This document shows, one piece after another, positions 18,979-29,801 of a stretch of 64,000 bases of DNA (the stretch's first letter is position 1; each line of letters starts with the position of its first letter). The translations under genes and the position numbers were made by a program. The notes below the pieces were generated by a model. That model searched no databases. It had not been told where the DNA came from and saw nothing but the letters and a program-made list of their open reading frames with translations. Source of the DNA: Tritrichomonas musculus (Eukaryota > Parabasalia > Tritrichomonadida > Tritrichomonadidae). The DNA lies in NCBI GenBank assembly GCA_039105265.1, contig JAPFFF010000062.1:434001-498000 (forward strand), given 5' to 3'.

Positions 18979-19455
18979 TTCATTTACTTATGGAAATTTT
19001 TTTAATTATCTTATTTTTTTAATATCTTAATATTCAATCGAAATATAACAAATAAATTTGATAATTTTGAATATTATTTATATAAATATTACAAAAATTT
19101 TAAAATTAGAAATATACAAATAACTGATTTCATAACTTTGATAATAAAAAAAAAATTTTCAGTTCTAAAGAGAAAATGGATGTGAGTTATTGATCTATAT
19201 ATAAATATATGATAATAATTGCTGAAAAACAGACCTCAAACTTGTGAAAATTGGAGGACCTCTGTTTGATCTAGTAGGTGAAGAGAAGATTCTAACATTT
19301 GAACCCAAAGTAAAGACTGAGAATTTGCTGCACAAGATACTAATAAAAACAATTTATATACTACTCAAATATATTCCAAATAATATAAAAATCAAAATAC
19401 TTTAAATAAATACAGTAATATATCTTGATTTAATACCAAATACGTTTATAATAAG
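18979..19455. other. Intergenic, nothing recognised
   Basis: AT-rich, no convincing ORF. A stretch at 19225-19340 is slightly GC-richer but shows no open frame or motif I recognise. Confidence 0.4.
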
Positions 19456-20441
19456 TAGGGATGGGAAACTGTCGCCCGAAACGTGCCCGGGCAATGTCAG
19501 ATTGGTCATATCACCGGGCAAGAATGGGCACAAACGTCTTTTTTACATTGCCCGTTTTTGCTCGTTCTTGCCCATTTGATCGTTAAATTGATTGCCCGTT
19601 CATCATTTTCTTTCCTGCCCGTAAATTTTATGAAATAGTAAAAGCTGCTTGTTCGATTTTCGTCGAATCTTTTTTTTTTTTTTTTTTTTTTTAGTTTCTT
19701 TCATTTCCAATTTCTCAACCTATACTCCATGTTGAAAAGATTTATTCATATCATCATGATTGCAATTTATTTTTCATTTTTTATAAACAATAAGAAAATG
19801 ATTTTTTTAAAAAACTTGTTTAAATGAAAATATTATCACTTTTTTTTACTCTTTTTTTGGCTTATATAAAAAATTTTGATTTTTTGTTATTCTTTAAATG
19901 CATAATTTTTTATTCCCACAACTATTTCATTAACTGTATAGTTCATTTTCAATATCTCAAAATTTATTTTGTTCCAAAAAGTTTTATTTATGAACTTATA
20001 GTTAGAATAGCATATATATTATTATATTGTTGTGTTAAAATTACTTTTTTATGTTAATGTCATAATATCTAATGAAATTTTTGTTTGATCAGATAAGTAA
20101 ATGTGATTTTTTTAATTTAATTATATTTAAAATATAAAAATCAATATATTCATGCATTTTTTTAAACAAAAATCATTCATAAACTTTATTTTGTCAATGC
20201 TTTTTTCTAAAAAAAAAAAAAAAAAAGTTCGGAAAATATTCGAACCAAATTCTTTTTTATGAAAATGGGCAGCTCCGGGCAATTGCCCAAAAAAGTGGAA
20301 ACGGGCACTGCTTAGACCGAAAAAACGTAAATAACCGTTTTGCCCGGGCAGCCCATTTTGCCCGTAAATTTGCCCGGGCATGCCCGGGCAGTACGTTTAT
20401 TTCGGGCCCATTGCCCGCCCGGTGCCCGTTTCCCATCCCTA
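19456..20441. mobile_element. Non-autonomous hAT-like DNA transposon
   Basis: The ends are TAGGGATGGGAAAC at 19456 and its exact complement ending at 20441, in the style of hAT termini. Both subterminal regions are packed with TGCCCG/CGGGCA and the palindrome TGCCCGGGCA, GC-rich against an AT-rich middle. Long T- and A-runs (about 19670-19692 and 20210-20226) face each other. No transposase frame is present. The expected 8-bp target duplication is not clear: left ATAATAAG, right CTTTTTAG. This may reflect decay or later changes at the flanks. Confidence 0.6.
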
Positions 20442-20670
20442 CTTTTTAGTGATAATGCCCACTTTTTCATAAAAAAAGAACTTTTTTACTTAAACAAATG
20501 AATCTTTATATCTTAAAAATAAACTGATAAAACATAATTTATAACAATTAAAAAATATTATATGCTTGTCTAGAATCATATAACATTGGTTTTAAATAAT
20601 AATTCTAATTGCTTTGCGTTTTTGTGAAAAAGTTCATTTTTATGAAAAAGTGATCATTATCGCTAAAAAG
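20442..20670. mobile_element. Short inverted-repeat (MITE-like) element
   Basis: The arms at 20442-20475 and 20637-20670 are inverted copies agreeing at 31 of 34 positions (core CACTTTTTCATAAAAA). The 160-bp middle has no ORF. It abuts the hAT-like element without a gap. A related string, TTTTATGAAAAAGTG followed by TACTAATATC, lies at 16226-16254, so this is a dispersed family. Confidence 0.5.
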
Positions 20671-21213
20671 TATACTTTCTCGCCAAAAAAATTTCTTTTT
20701 ATAAAAAGGTCTATTATAATTATACAGCTATTGTATAGAGTGGTTTCGGCAAAATTATTATTAATAAGTTTTGATTTAATCATAATCTTCATTTTTCTAC
20801 ATCAATAAAATAAGGAAAAATGATTTACATATTTTCTAATATTGATTCTCATATATATAATTTAATATGTTTTTGTTAGCAATTTACTGATTAGTTTATA
20901 AATATTATAGAATAATCGTATATATTCAGAGGGTTTTTTATAACGTTTAAAGCTAGTATAATATGTAAAAAATGTTAAAGAATATTATTCAAGGAGATTT
21001 TCTATCTATTTCAACAATGAACCAAGAAAATTAAATTATTAGATATAAATCGCTGATCTAAAAATATACGAATTAGCATTTTATATCGCAAAGTTCGACG
21101 TAAAACTCAATTTTCTACAATGTCCTGGTACTTACAAACTTTTTTCTCGTGGAGTTTGTTGCGATTAAATTAGATATTATATTTGAAAAAGGAATTTTTG
21201 GATAAAAATTGCG
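20671..21213. other. Intergenic, nothing recognised
   Basis: AT-rich sequence between the MITE-like element and the truncated ankyrin gene; no frame, RNA or repeat that I can support. Confidence 0.4.
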
Positions 21214-21561
21214 TCATTGTAATCTCCGCAGAACCCCGATTAATATATATTTTTTTTGGCTTTTTACTCTATAAATGCTGCCGCGCTTAACATTTTGGAA
21301 TTTTTTTAATGATATGTTTTTGAGAGGAAAAATGATACTAAATATTTTTTCTTTATCAATTGGAGATATTATTCTTTTGGCCTTTTCAAATTTTGATAAC
21401 TTAATATTATCAATTTCTTGTCGATCTTCATGTAATTTGTGCTTTTGAAAAAAATCAATTAAATTTCGAAAATTTTCTTCCATATTGTCATCATAATCTA
21501 GATAATCAATTAATTTTCGCTGTATTGTTTGTTTTATCTCTAAGTACTCATTAATTTCCAT
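21214..21561 (-). pseudogene. N-terminal fragment of a DUF3447-type ankyrin protein
   Basis: ATG at 21561 opens a 115-codon frame. Its first about 55 residues (MEINEYLEIKQTIQRKLIDYL, then EENFRNLIDFFQKHKLHEDRQEI) match the usual N-terminus of trichomonad DUF3447 ankyrin proteins. Compare the relative at 46881-48077, which opens with a similar YAIQKTDLYSTLLLFLE helix. After about residue 60 the family sequence stops and a short unrelated basic tail follows. The rest of the roughly 400-residue protein is missing. A transcript could still be made, but the protein would lack all ankyrin repeats. Confidence 0.6.
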
Positions 21562-21637
21562 CTTATTTCAATAACTTCTGCAATCAAGAAAAAGATAAAA
21601 GTAAATAAACAAAAATTTATAAATTAATTGATTGAAA

Positions 21638-24600
21638 TCAGAGCCAAAAATCAATATTTCGATCATTTTCATCTTCAACTATTTCCTTTTCGTCTCGTGT
21701 CTCATTTGGCTGAAGCTTCAGTGCTGTATCATTCGGGCTGAGCCGTGATAAATTTTTGTATTTATTAAAAATGAAAACCAGAGCTACAATGTTACCAATG
21801 AAGAATGCAACGTTGATCACTGTATAAATTATTAAAATTGTTTTTGTAGGAATTTCTTTCTTTGTATCTCGCACAACGAGAACTGGCGAACTCGTTGAGA
21901 CATCCGATGCATCTATGGAATATGTTGGATCCTTTGTAGCTTCTTGATCATTTGTTTGGCCACCTCCTTGATCATTTGTTTGGCCACCTCCTTGATCATT
22001 TGTTAAATCACTTCCTTGGTCATTTGATAAATCACTTCCTTGATCATTTGATAAATCACTTCCTTGGTCATTTGTTAAATCACTTCCTTGATCATTTGAT
22101 AAATCACTTCCTTGGTCATTTGATAAATCACTTCCTTGGTCATTTGATAAATCACTTCCTTGATCATTTGATAAATCACTTCCTTGGTCATTTGTTAAAT
22201 CACTTCCTTGGTCATTTGTTAAATCACTTCCTTGATCATTTGATAAATCACTTCCTTGGTCATTTGATAAATCACTTCCTTGGTCATTTGATAAATCACT
22301 TCCTTGGTCATTTGATAAATCACTTCCTTGGTCATTTGATAAATCACTTCCTTGGTCATTTGATAAATCACTTCCTTGGTCATTTGATAAATCACTTCCT
22401 TGGTCATTTGATAAATCACTTCCTTGGTCATTTGATAAATCACTTCCTTGATCATTTGTTTGATCACCTCCTTGTTCATATGTTAGATCACTTGTTAAAT
22501 CACTTTCTTGATCGCTTGCTGGAATTTGTGTGATCGTAATATCTTCTTCTGGAATAGATGGTGAGTATTCTTCTCCAGGGAGCAATTCAACTGGGTAGTC
22601 GCAAAAGTGATCATCCTGATAATTTGAAGGAACAGAAACAAATTCAACACCTGAATCTTGAAATATGTTCCACCGATATGCTGAGCTGTATTCTCCAAAG
22701 TACGTAACATTGTTCAATCTTGGGCAGAAAGAAAAAGCATTTTCACCAATTGAGCTGACTTTCTCTGGAATCTCAATGCTTTTCAAGTTCTGACAGTAAG
22801 CAAATGCATTGCTTCCGATTGAGTGAATTCGTTTTGGAATGTTAATTGACACCAGTTTTGTGCAATTATAAAAAACAAAAGGTTCAATGGACGTCACTCG
22901 ATCAGGGAAAACAAAACTAACCAAATTTGTGCAATGTGCAAATGAATAACAATCAATTGAAGAGACAAGTGGTGGAACATCAATGCTTTCCAAACTACAA
23001 CAGTAAGAAAATGAGTAATTTAAAATCAATTTCACACTTTTCGGAATTGTAATTGATTTCAATTTGACGCAGTGTGAAAATAAATGGTCATTAATCACTG
23101 AAATGCCATTTGGCATCACAACTTCAGTGAGACTTGAACAGTGTGAAAATGCATTTCCTCCGATATTTTTTACTGATTTCGGAATGTCAATTAAATTTAG
23201 CATCGAACAGTAGGAAAATGCATTGTCGTCAATCTTTATTAACTCAGATGGAAGACTGATTGTCTCCAAACTAGAACAATGTGAAAATAAACTGTTGTTA
23301 ATTGTTGTGATAATTTCTGGTATCCTTATATCTTTGAGATTTGAACACTCTTGAAATACACCGATACCAATTGATGTTACCATCTCAGGAATATCAAAAT
23401 GCACAATGCTCGAGCATCCTGAAAATGAATAGTCACCAAGATAAGTGACACTTGTTGGGAGTTCAATTTCCGTGATTTTTGAACAATAAGAAAACATGCG
23501 ATCCTTAATTATCGTGATTGTTTCAGGCAAAGATATGTCTACCAAACTCGAGCAATTTGAAAACACACCTTGTCCAAGTTGTGTTACACTTGATGGAATA
23601 GAAATACTATTCAAACTCGTGCAGAATGCAAAAGAAAAGTCCCCAATGAAATTTACACTGTTAGGAATCTGAATTTCAATCAATTCAGAACATTCATAAA
23701 ACAAGTGATCTTTAAATGTGGTGACACTTGATGGAATGATAATTTCCTTCAAGTTTTCGCATCCAGAAAAAGCATATCTGCCAAGCAATGTAACAGTCGA
23801 TGCAATCTTAATTGTGTCTAAATTGGCACACTGGTAAAATGAATAATCACCGATATTTGAAACTCCTTCATGTAACTCAACACTTCTTATCAAATTCTTG
23901 AAGGATGACCACGGATGTAATGAAGTTGGCGAATAATCATCCATTGCACCTTGTCCGACAATATTCAAGTAGGGGGATTCATAACTGAATGTTATTGTTT
24001 GTCCACAAGAACCTGTAACTGCTTCAGGCAAATAGATGACTTGGTAACTACAGAAACTGTAGCTTCCATAATCGTAAGGAACGTAGATCATTCTTGTCTG
24101 TGAACCTTCGAATATATCGAATCCATAAGGTGGATCAATTTTACCTAAATATGTCACTTTTCTCAAATTTATTGACCCTGAAAAAGCATAGTGACCAACA
24201 TAAGTAACACTGGCTGGAATGATGACAGTTTGGATTGTCATGAACTGATTGAATGCATAATCACCAATGCTTGTTGCTTCATTCGAGATCGAGATTGTTT
24301 GAATGTTATTCTGATAGAAATACCAAGGTGGAAAATACTTAGAAGTGTAATTTTTCATTGGTCCAGAACCAGTGATTGTCAACGAGTTTGAATCAATGCT
24401 GAAATTCAATGATGCTCCACATGATCCTGATTTTTTTCCAACGGGAGTGTCACAAAATACATCGTCAATATATTTTGGAAGAACATAAACATATTTAAAC
24501 AGTGTTCCAGTAAATATGTTAACTCCGTATCTTGGATTTGTGACACCTAAATATGTGAATGAATCCAATGAAGAACAATCTGCAAACGCATTGCTATTGA

Positions 24601-27600
24601 TGTATTGGAGGTTTCCATTAATTGTAACACTTTGCAAATATGTGCACGATTGAAATGATGTAAAGAGAATTGATGTGACACTCTCAGGAATTTCAATTTT
24701 TTCAATATTAACGAATTCATAGAATGCATAATTACCAATGCTCGTGGCACCTTCACTGATGTTGATTGTTCTAATGGAAAAACCGAAATAATGCCATGAT
24801 GGTAATCGATTAATTGCATAGTTAAACATAGGACCATCACCAGTGATTGAAAGAACATTGGATTCAATAACAAATGTCAAATTATCTCCACATCGTCCTC
24901 TTAATTGATACACTTGAATACCGCAGAAATTATTGTATGTATATTTGTCTGATACGTGTATAACATTGACATTTGTAGAACTGAATATGTTAGATTCATA
25001 TGACGGATTTATCACTCCAAGATATGTTACATAATTTAATCTTGTGCACTGAGAAAACACACTTTTGCGAATTGATGTTACATTTCCTGATATTGTGACA
25101 TTTCGTAAATACGAACAATACTGAAATGCATAATCATAAATTGTTGTTAAGCTTTCTGGAATTAAAACTTCTTGTAAACTTGAACATGACTGAAACGCAT
25201 AAGAAGAAATCGATGTCACTCCTTCTGAAATTGATATATTTTTAAGATTTGAACAAGATTGAAATGCATAGCTCGAAATAAACTTCACTTTCTCTGGAAT
25301 TGTAATGCTCTGTAAAGAAGAACATTGTTGGAATGCATTACTATCAATTACAGACAAATTGTTTGGAATTTCAATGTTTTGCATATTTGAACAGAGTCGA
25401 AATGATGAGAAGAGAATTGACGTGACACTCTCTGGAAGTGTAATATTTACGAAACTTGAAAATTCATAGAATGCACAATAACCAATGCTCGTGGCGCCTT
25501 CATTGATGTTGATAATCCTGATAATCGAATGGAAATAATACCATGATGGCAATCGAGTCAATTCATAGTTAAACATTGGCCCATCACCTGTGATTGAAAG
25601 AACATTGGATTCAATAGCAAACGTCAGGTTATCTCCACACGGTCCTCTTAATTGATACACTTGAATTTCGCAGAAATTATTGTATGTGTATTTATCTGAG
25701 ACATGTATAACATTTACTTTGGTATCAGAAAATAAACCAGATATATATGAAGGATTTATCTCTCCTAAATATGTAACTCTATCCAAACTTGTGCATCGGG
25801 TAAAAACACTGTTGCCAATTAATGTTACATTTCCTGATATTGTGACACTTTGAAGATTTCGGCAGTAATAAAATGCATATGCAAAAATTACCTTGACACT
25901 CTTAGGAATTTCAATTTGTTTAATACTAAAGAATTGATAGAATGCATAATTACCAATGCTTATGGCACCTTCATTGATGATGAGTGTGCTAATGGAATTA
26001 TGGAAATAGTACCATGACGGTAATTGGTTTGATGAATAGTTAAACATTGGTCCATCACCTGTGATTGAAAGAGTATCAGACTCGATAGAAAATTTCAGGT
26101 TACTTCCACATGGTCCTCTTAATTGATACACTTGTTTATTACAGAAACTATTGTATGAGTATTTGTCTGAGACGTGTATAACATTTACATTCGTAGCAAA
26201 GAAAATGCCATATTCGTATGAAGGATTTGTCTCTCCTAGATATGTAACTGTATCCATTAATGGGCTATCATAAAATGCACTGTTACCAATTGATGTTACA
26301 TTTCCAGATATTGTGACATTTCGTAGATTCGTGCATTCTGCAAATGCATATGCTAAAATTACTGTGACACTCTTAGGAATTGTAATGTTTTCTATTTCCG
26401 TTAATCGATAGAATGCAAATGCACCAATTCTCGTGACACCTTCATTGATGTTGATAATCTGGATTGTTGAAACAAAATAGTACCATGATGGAAATACACT
26501 CCCTGAATAGTTAAACATAGGACCATCGCCTGTGATTGAAAGAACGTTGGAGTCAACAACAAATGTCAAATTCTCTCCGCATGGTCCTCGTAATTGATAT
26601 ACTTGGATACCACAGAAAGTATTGTATGTATATTTGTCTGAGACGTGAATAACATCGACATTTGTAGAACTGAATATGTTAGATCCGTATGACGGATTTG
26701 TTTCTCCTAGATACATAACTCTATTTAACATTGTGCATTGATAAAATGCATTATTTTTAATATTTTGGAGATTTCCTGAAATTGTGACATTTTGTAAATT
26801 TGTGCACGATTGAAATGCTGAAGATAAAATTGTTGTGACACTCTCAGGAATTGTAATATTTCCAATACTTATAAATTGATTGAAAGCATTATTGCCAATG
26901 CTCGTGGTACCCTCATTGATATTGACTGTTTGGATACTTGTACGATAATAATCATACGTTGGTAATTCACTGGTTGAGTAAGAAAACATTGGTCCTTCAC
27001 CTCTGATTGATAAAACACCTGAATCAATAACAAACGTTAGGTTCTCACCACACCAACCTGTGAGCTGTGCAACTTGGATGTTGCAAAATCTATTTAACTT
27101 GTACTTTTCAGATGCAAAAATGATATTGACTTTTGTTCCATAGAAAAGGTAAGATCCATATGATGGATTAGTTTCTCCAAGATATGTAAATGAATCCAAT
27201 TGTGAGCACTCATGAAAAACATTGGTTCCAAGTGAGATGAGGCTTCCTAAAACTGTAACATTCTGCAAACTACTACAATATTGAAAGGCATAATTAGAAA
27301 TTGTTGTCACATTTTCTGGAATTAAAATCTCTTTTAAACCTGAACATGATTGAAATGTATATCTAGAAATTGATATTAAACCTTCTGGAATTTTGAATAC
27401 TGATAAATTTGCACAACATCTAAACGCATAGTCAGAAATAAATGTTAAACTATCAGGAATGGTAATATTTTGTAAATTTGTACATTCATCAAAAGCATTG
27501 CTAAAAATTGATGTGACACTTTCTGGAATTTCAATCTCTTCAAAGCTTAAAATCTTATAAAATGCATAATCACCAATACTTGTTGCTTTATCAGTGATAT

Positions 27601-29551
27601 TAATTTCTTTATAAAACCTGCGATAATAATACCACCAAGGAAGTGAATCAGATGTGTAATTATACATTGGTCCTTGGCCTCTGAAAAAGAGGGTTCCTGA
27701 TTCAATACTGAAATTCAATTCTGGACCGCATTTACCTAATGATTTTGCTATTCTAAGATTATAAAATGTATCATTTATGTAATTCTCTAAAACAAAAACA
27801 GCTTCTAATTTTGATGAACCAAAAATATAATATTGATCTGTCGGATTTGTTTTTCCCAAGTAGGTGAAATTGTCAAGCATTCCACAGTTAGAAAATGCAC
27901 CGCCTCCAATTGATGAGACACTTTCAGGAATTGTAATGTTTTGTAAACTTGAACAATATGCAAATGCGCTTTCTCCAATAGATATTACACTATTTGGAAT
28001 CGTAATAATCTGTAAACTTATGCAACGATAAAACGCAAAATTATCAATAGATATAATACTGTCTGGAATTGTAATAGTTAGTAAACTCTTACATTCAAAA
28101 AATAAATTGTTAACAATTGTTATTATACTGCTTGGAATTGTGATATTTTGTAAACTTGAACAATATTGAAATGCACTCTGGCCGATTGTTGTTACACTAT
28201 CAGGAATTGTAATGTTTTGCAGAACTTTAAAATCAACAAAAGCATACTCTCCAATACTTGACACTCCATCTTGAATGACAACAGTTTTAATAACATCATG
28301 ATAGTAATACCATGGCGGGTAATTACTGGAAGAATAACTCCACCAATTTTGATAATTATACATCTTTCCTCTACCAATAAAATATAATGTATCTAATTCA
28401 ACAGAAAAATTTAATTGAGAGCCGCATTTACCTGAACTTTTTGCAATCCTTACCTCACAATAAGTATCGGATACGTAATCTTCTGGAACAAAAACAAAAT
28501 CAACTTTTGTTCCTGTAAATATGTCGCTTCTATAGTTAGCCGATACACCTACTGTTGCTGAAGTTGAAACATTAGCCAAGTTTGTGCATTGAAAAAACGC
28601 TCGATCACCGACTGTTTTCACACTACCAGGAATAAATAATTCGTGGATGGTCACACAAGATGAAAATGAAAAACCACCAATTGTCAAAAGTGTGTTTGGA
28701 AAAGTGACAGTTTGTAAATTCAAGCATCTGTAAAATGCATAACTGCCAACCGTTGTAACACCATCTGAAATGTTGATCGTCAAAATCGATTCTCTGTATT
28801 CCGACCAGGGCGACGTTGATGCTGTGAAATCTGACATTGAGCCTTCGCCAACGATTGTAAGAACGCCATCTTCAAAAGTAAACGTCAAAGATGGACCACA
28901 GACGTTTTCACCTTCTTTTGTCTGAATGTTTTGATTAATTTCTAAGAAATTGGATGAATATGGAACAATTTTGGCCTTGTTTCCTTCGGTTAAAGTTTGT
29001 TCTAGGTTTATTTGACTGTTTGGAACATAAAAAATTTGCTGTAAGTTGTCGCAGTTAGAAAATGCATATCTGCCAATTGCAATTACACTTGTTGGAATTA
29101 AAATACTTTGCAAATGTGTACAATATGAAAAAGAAAATGATTTAATCAGTGTGAGATCTCTAGGAAGTTGAATTTCTTGTAAATTACTGCAATATGCAAA
29201 GGACGATTCGCCAATTGAGACAATAGTAGCTGGAATTTCAATATTTCTTAAACTACTGCATTTATAAAATGAAAAATCACCTATAGTTGTAACATCTTTT
29301 GATACTATAATTCTGTTGATATTAAAATAATTATGTGAAAGCCATGGGTTATAAAAACTTTCTTCATTTTTAAAATCATACATTTCCCCGTATCCTTTAA
29401 TATGAAGGGTTAGCGTTTCTGGCTGAAATGACCAAATCAATGAAACTCCACATTTTCCTGAATTATTCTCAAATTCACTGGTATTCAAATTTTCGGCTTC
29501 GTATGATTGATAATATAAAACAGGAGTGAATATAAAAAAAATTAAATTCAA
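21638..29551 (-). CDS. BspA-like leucine-rich-repeat surface protein, very large
   Basis: This open frame has 2,637 codons. It begins with a hydrophobic leader (LIFFIFTPVLYY). Eleven modules follow, each starting near a CG(x)xLxFxxxxxxLxIxGxGPMxxY segment and continuing with BspA/TpLRR repeats (ITIPESVTSIxxxAFxxCSSLQ). The last module is extended by many LRRs. An acidic NDQGSDLS repeat tract lies at about residues 2362-2535, a transmembrane segment at about 2570-2596 (ILIIYTVINVAFFIGNIVAL) and a 40-residue charged cytoplasmic tail at the end. This is the layout of trichomonad BspA-type adhesins: a large ectodomain, a stalk and one membrane anchor. No ATG precedes the leader in frame; the given start is TTG and the first ATG is at 29383, after the leader. 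The start codon may be lost, or initiation may be non-standard. Confidence 0.85.
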   Translation of the reverse strand: MNLIFFIFTPVLYYQSYEAENLNTSEFENNSGKCGVSLIWSFQPETLTLHIKGYGEMYDFKNEESFYNPWLSHNYFNINRIIVSKDVTTIGDFSFYKCSSLRNIEIPATIVSIGESSFAYCSNLQEIQLPRDLTLIKSFSFSYCTHLQSILIPTSVIAIGRYAFSNCDNLQQIFYVPNSQINLEQTLTEGNKAKIVPYSSNFLEINQNIQTKEGENVCGPSLTFTFEDGVLTIVGEGSMSDFTASTSPWSEYRESILTINISDGVTTVGSYAFYRCLNLQTVTFPNTLLTIGGFSFSSCVTIHELFIPGSVKTVGDRAFFQCTNLANVSTSATVGVSANYRSDIFTGTKVDFVFVPEDYVSDTYCEVRIAKSSGKCGSQLNFSVELDTLYFIGRGKMYNYQNWWSYSSSNYPPWYYYHDVIKTVVIQDGVSSIGEYAFVDFKVLQNITIPDSVTTIGQSAFQYCSSLQNITIPSSIITIVNNLFFECKSLLTITIPDSIISIDNFAFYRCISLQIITIPNSVISIGESAFAYCSSLQNITIPESVSSIGGGAFSNCGMLDNFTYLGKTNPTDQYYIFGSSKLEAVFVLENYINDTFYNLRIAKSLGKCGPELNFSIESGTLFFRGQGPMYNYTSDSLPWWYYYRRFYKEINITDKATSIGDYAFYKILSFEEIEIPESVTSIFSNAFDECTNLQNITIPDSLTFISDYAFRCCANLSVFKIPEGLISISRYTFQSCSGLKEILIPENVTTISNYAFQYCSSLQNVTVLGSLISLGTNVFHECSQLDSFTYLGETNPSYGSYLFYGTKVNIIFASEKYKLNRFCNIQVAQLTGWCGENLTFVIDSGVLSIRGEGPMFSYSTSELPTYDYYRTSIQTVNINEGTTSIGNNAFNQFISIGNITIPESVTTILSSAFQSCTNLQNVTISGNLQNIKNNAFYQCTMLNRVMYLGETNPSYGSNIFSSTNVDVIHVSDKYTYNTFCGIQVYQLRGPCGENLTFVVDSNVLSITGDGPMFNYSGSVFPSWYYFVSTIQIININEGVTRIGAFAFYRLTEIENITIPKSVTVILAYAFAECTNLRNVTISGNVTSIGNSAFYDSPLMDTVTYLGETNPSYEYGIFFATNVNVIHVSDKYSYNSFCNKQVYQLRGPCGSNLKFSIESDTLSITGDGPMFNYSSNQLPSWYYFHNSISTLIINEGAISIGNYAFYQFFSIKQIEIPKSVKVIFAYAFYYCRNLQSVTISGNVTLIGNSVFTRCTSLDRVTYLGEINPSYISGLFSDTKVNVIHVSDKYTYNNFCEIQVYQLRGPCGDNLTFAIESNVLSITGDGPMFNYELTRLPSWYYFHSIIRIININEGATSIGYCAFYEFSSFVNITLPESVTSILFSSFRLCSNMQNIEIPNNLSVIDSNAFQQCSSLQSITIPEKVKFISSYAFQSCSNLKNISISEGVTSISSYAFQSCSSLQEVLIPESLTTIYDYAFQYCSYLRNVTISGNVTSIRKSVFSQCTRLNYVTYLGVINPSYESNIFSSTNVNVIHVSDKYTYNNFCGIQVYQLRGRCGDNLTFVIESNVLSITGDGPMFNYAINRLPSWHYFGFSIRTINISEGATSIGNYAFYEFVNIEKIEIPESVTSILFTSFQSCTYLQSVTINGNLQYINSNAFADCSSLDSFTYLGVTNPRYGVNIFTGTLFKYVYVLPKYIDDVFCDTPVGKKSGSCGASLNFSIDSNSLTITGSGPMKNYTSKYFPPWYFYQNNIQTISISNEATSIGDYAFNQFMTIQTVIIPASVTYVGHYAFSGSINLRKVTYLGKIDPPYGFDIFEGSQTRMIYVPYDYGSYSFCSYQVIYLPEAVTGSCGQTITFSYESPYLNIVGQGAMDDYSPTSLHPWSSFKNLIRSVELHEGVSNIGDYSFYQCANLDTIKIASTVTLLGRYAFSGCENLKEIIIPSSVTTFKDHLFYECSELIEIQIPNSVNFIGDFSFAFCTSLNSISIPSSVTQLGQGVFSNCSSLVDISLPETITIIKDRMFSYCSKITEIELPTSVTYLGDYSFSGCSSIVHFDIPEMVTSIGIGVFQECSNLKDIRIPEIITTINNSLFSHCSSLETISLPSELIKIDDNAFSYCSMLNLIDIPKSVKNIGGNAFSHCSSLTEVVMPNGISVINDHLFSHCVKLKSITIPKSVKLILNYSFSYCCSLESIDVPPLVSSIDCYSFAHCTNLVSFVFPDRVTSIEPFVFYNCTKLVSINIPKRIHSIGSNAFAYCQNLKSIEIPEKVSSIGENAFSFCPRLNNVTYFGEYSSAYRWNIFQDSGVEFVSVPSNYQDDHFCDYPVELLPGEEYSPSIPEEDITITQIPASDQESDLTSDLTYEQGGDQTNDQGSDLSNDQGSDLSNDQGSDLSNDQGSDLSNDQGSDLSNDQGSDLSNDQGSDLSNDQGSDLSNDQGSDLSNDQGSDLTNDQGSDLTNDQGSDLSNDQGSDLSNDQGSDLSNDQGSDLSNDQGSDLTNDQGSDLSNDQGSDLSNDQGSDLTNDQGGGQTNDQGGGQTNDQEATKDPTYSIDASDVSTSSPVLVVRDTKKEIPTKTILIIYTVINVAFFIGNIVALVFIFNKYKNLSRLSPNDTALKLQPNETRDEKEIVEDENDRNIDFWL
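21947..22465 (-). repeat. 24-bp coding minisatellite (NDQGSDLS repeats)
   Basis: About 21 tandem 24-bp copies encode an eight-residue Asn-Asp-Gln-Gly-Ser-Asp-Leu-Ser/Thr unit, with two Gly-Gly-Gln variants at the C-terminal side. Differences among copies are nearly all at TTGATC versus TTGGTC (synonymous, Gln-Gly junction) and Ser versus Thr. The tract forms the stalk just outside the membrane anchor of the BspA-like protein and must be length-variable. The antisense strand is also open through it, which is a repeat artefact. Confidence 0.9.
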
Positions 29552-29801
29552 AATGAAAAAAATAAAAATGATTTTAAAAAAAACTATAGGCTAACGTATT
29601 TTAAGTTTCAAAGATAAATCAATTGATTTGAATAATTTTAAATTTTTCAAAAAAAATAAATTTATCTTCATATCATCAAGATGTTATTTAATTTAAATGA
29701 AAACTATATTATATATATATAATTTTATTTATTATAAAAAAATAATTCCAATTTCCATATAATAACAATTCGTAAAAGTTTTTGAAAAATGTGCATTTTT
29801 T
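29552..29801. other. Spacer between BspA-like gene and DUF2207 remnant
   Basis: AT-rich. It contains a hydrophobic frame continuing upstream of the BspA leader to a TAG near 29595, but no ATG. Nothing else is seen. Confidence 0.4.

Noticed and set aside
19824-20057. 77-codon hydrophobic ORF
   Set aside because: It lies inside the AT-rich core of the hAT-like element and is a run of Phe/Ile/Tyr codons without family features.
21952-22533. 193-codon plus-strand ORF of His/Leu/Asn repeats
   Set aside because: It is the antisense reading of the 24-bp minisatellite in the BspA-like gene; openness follows from the repeat.
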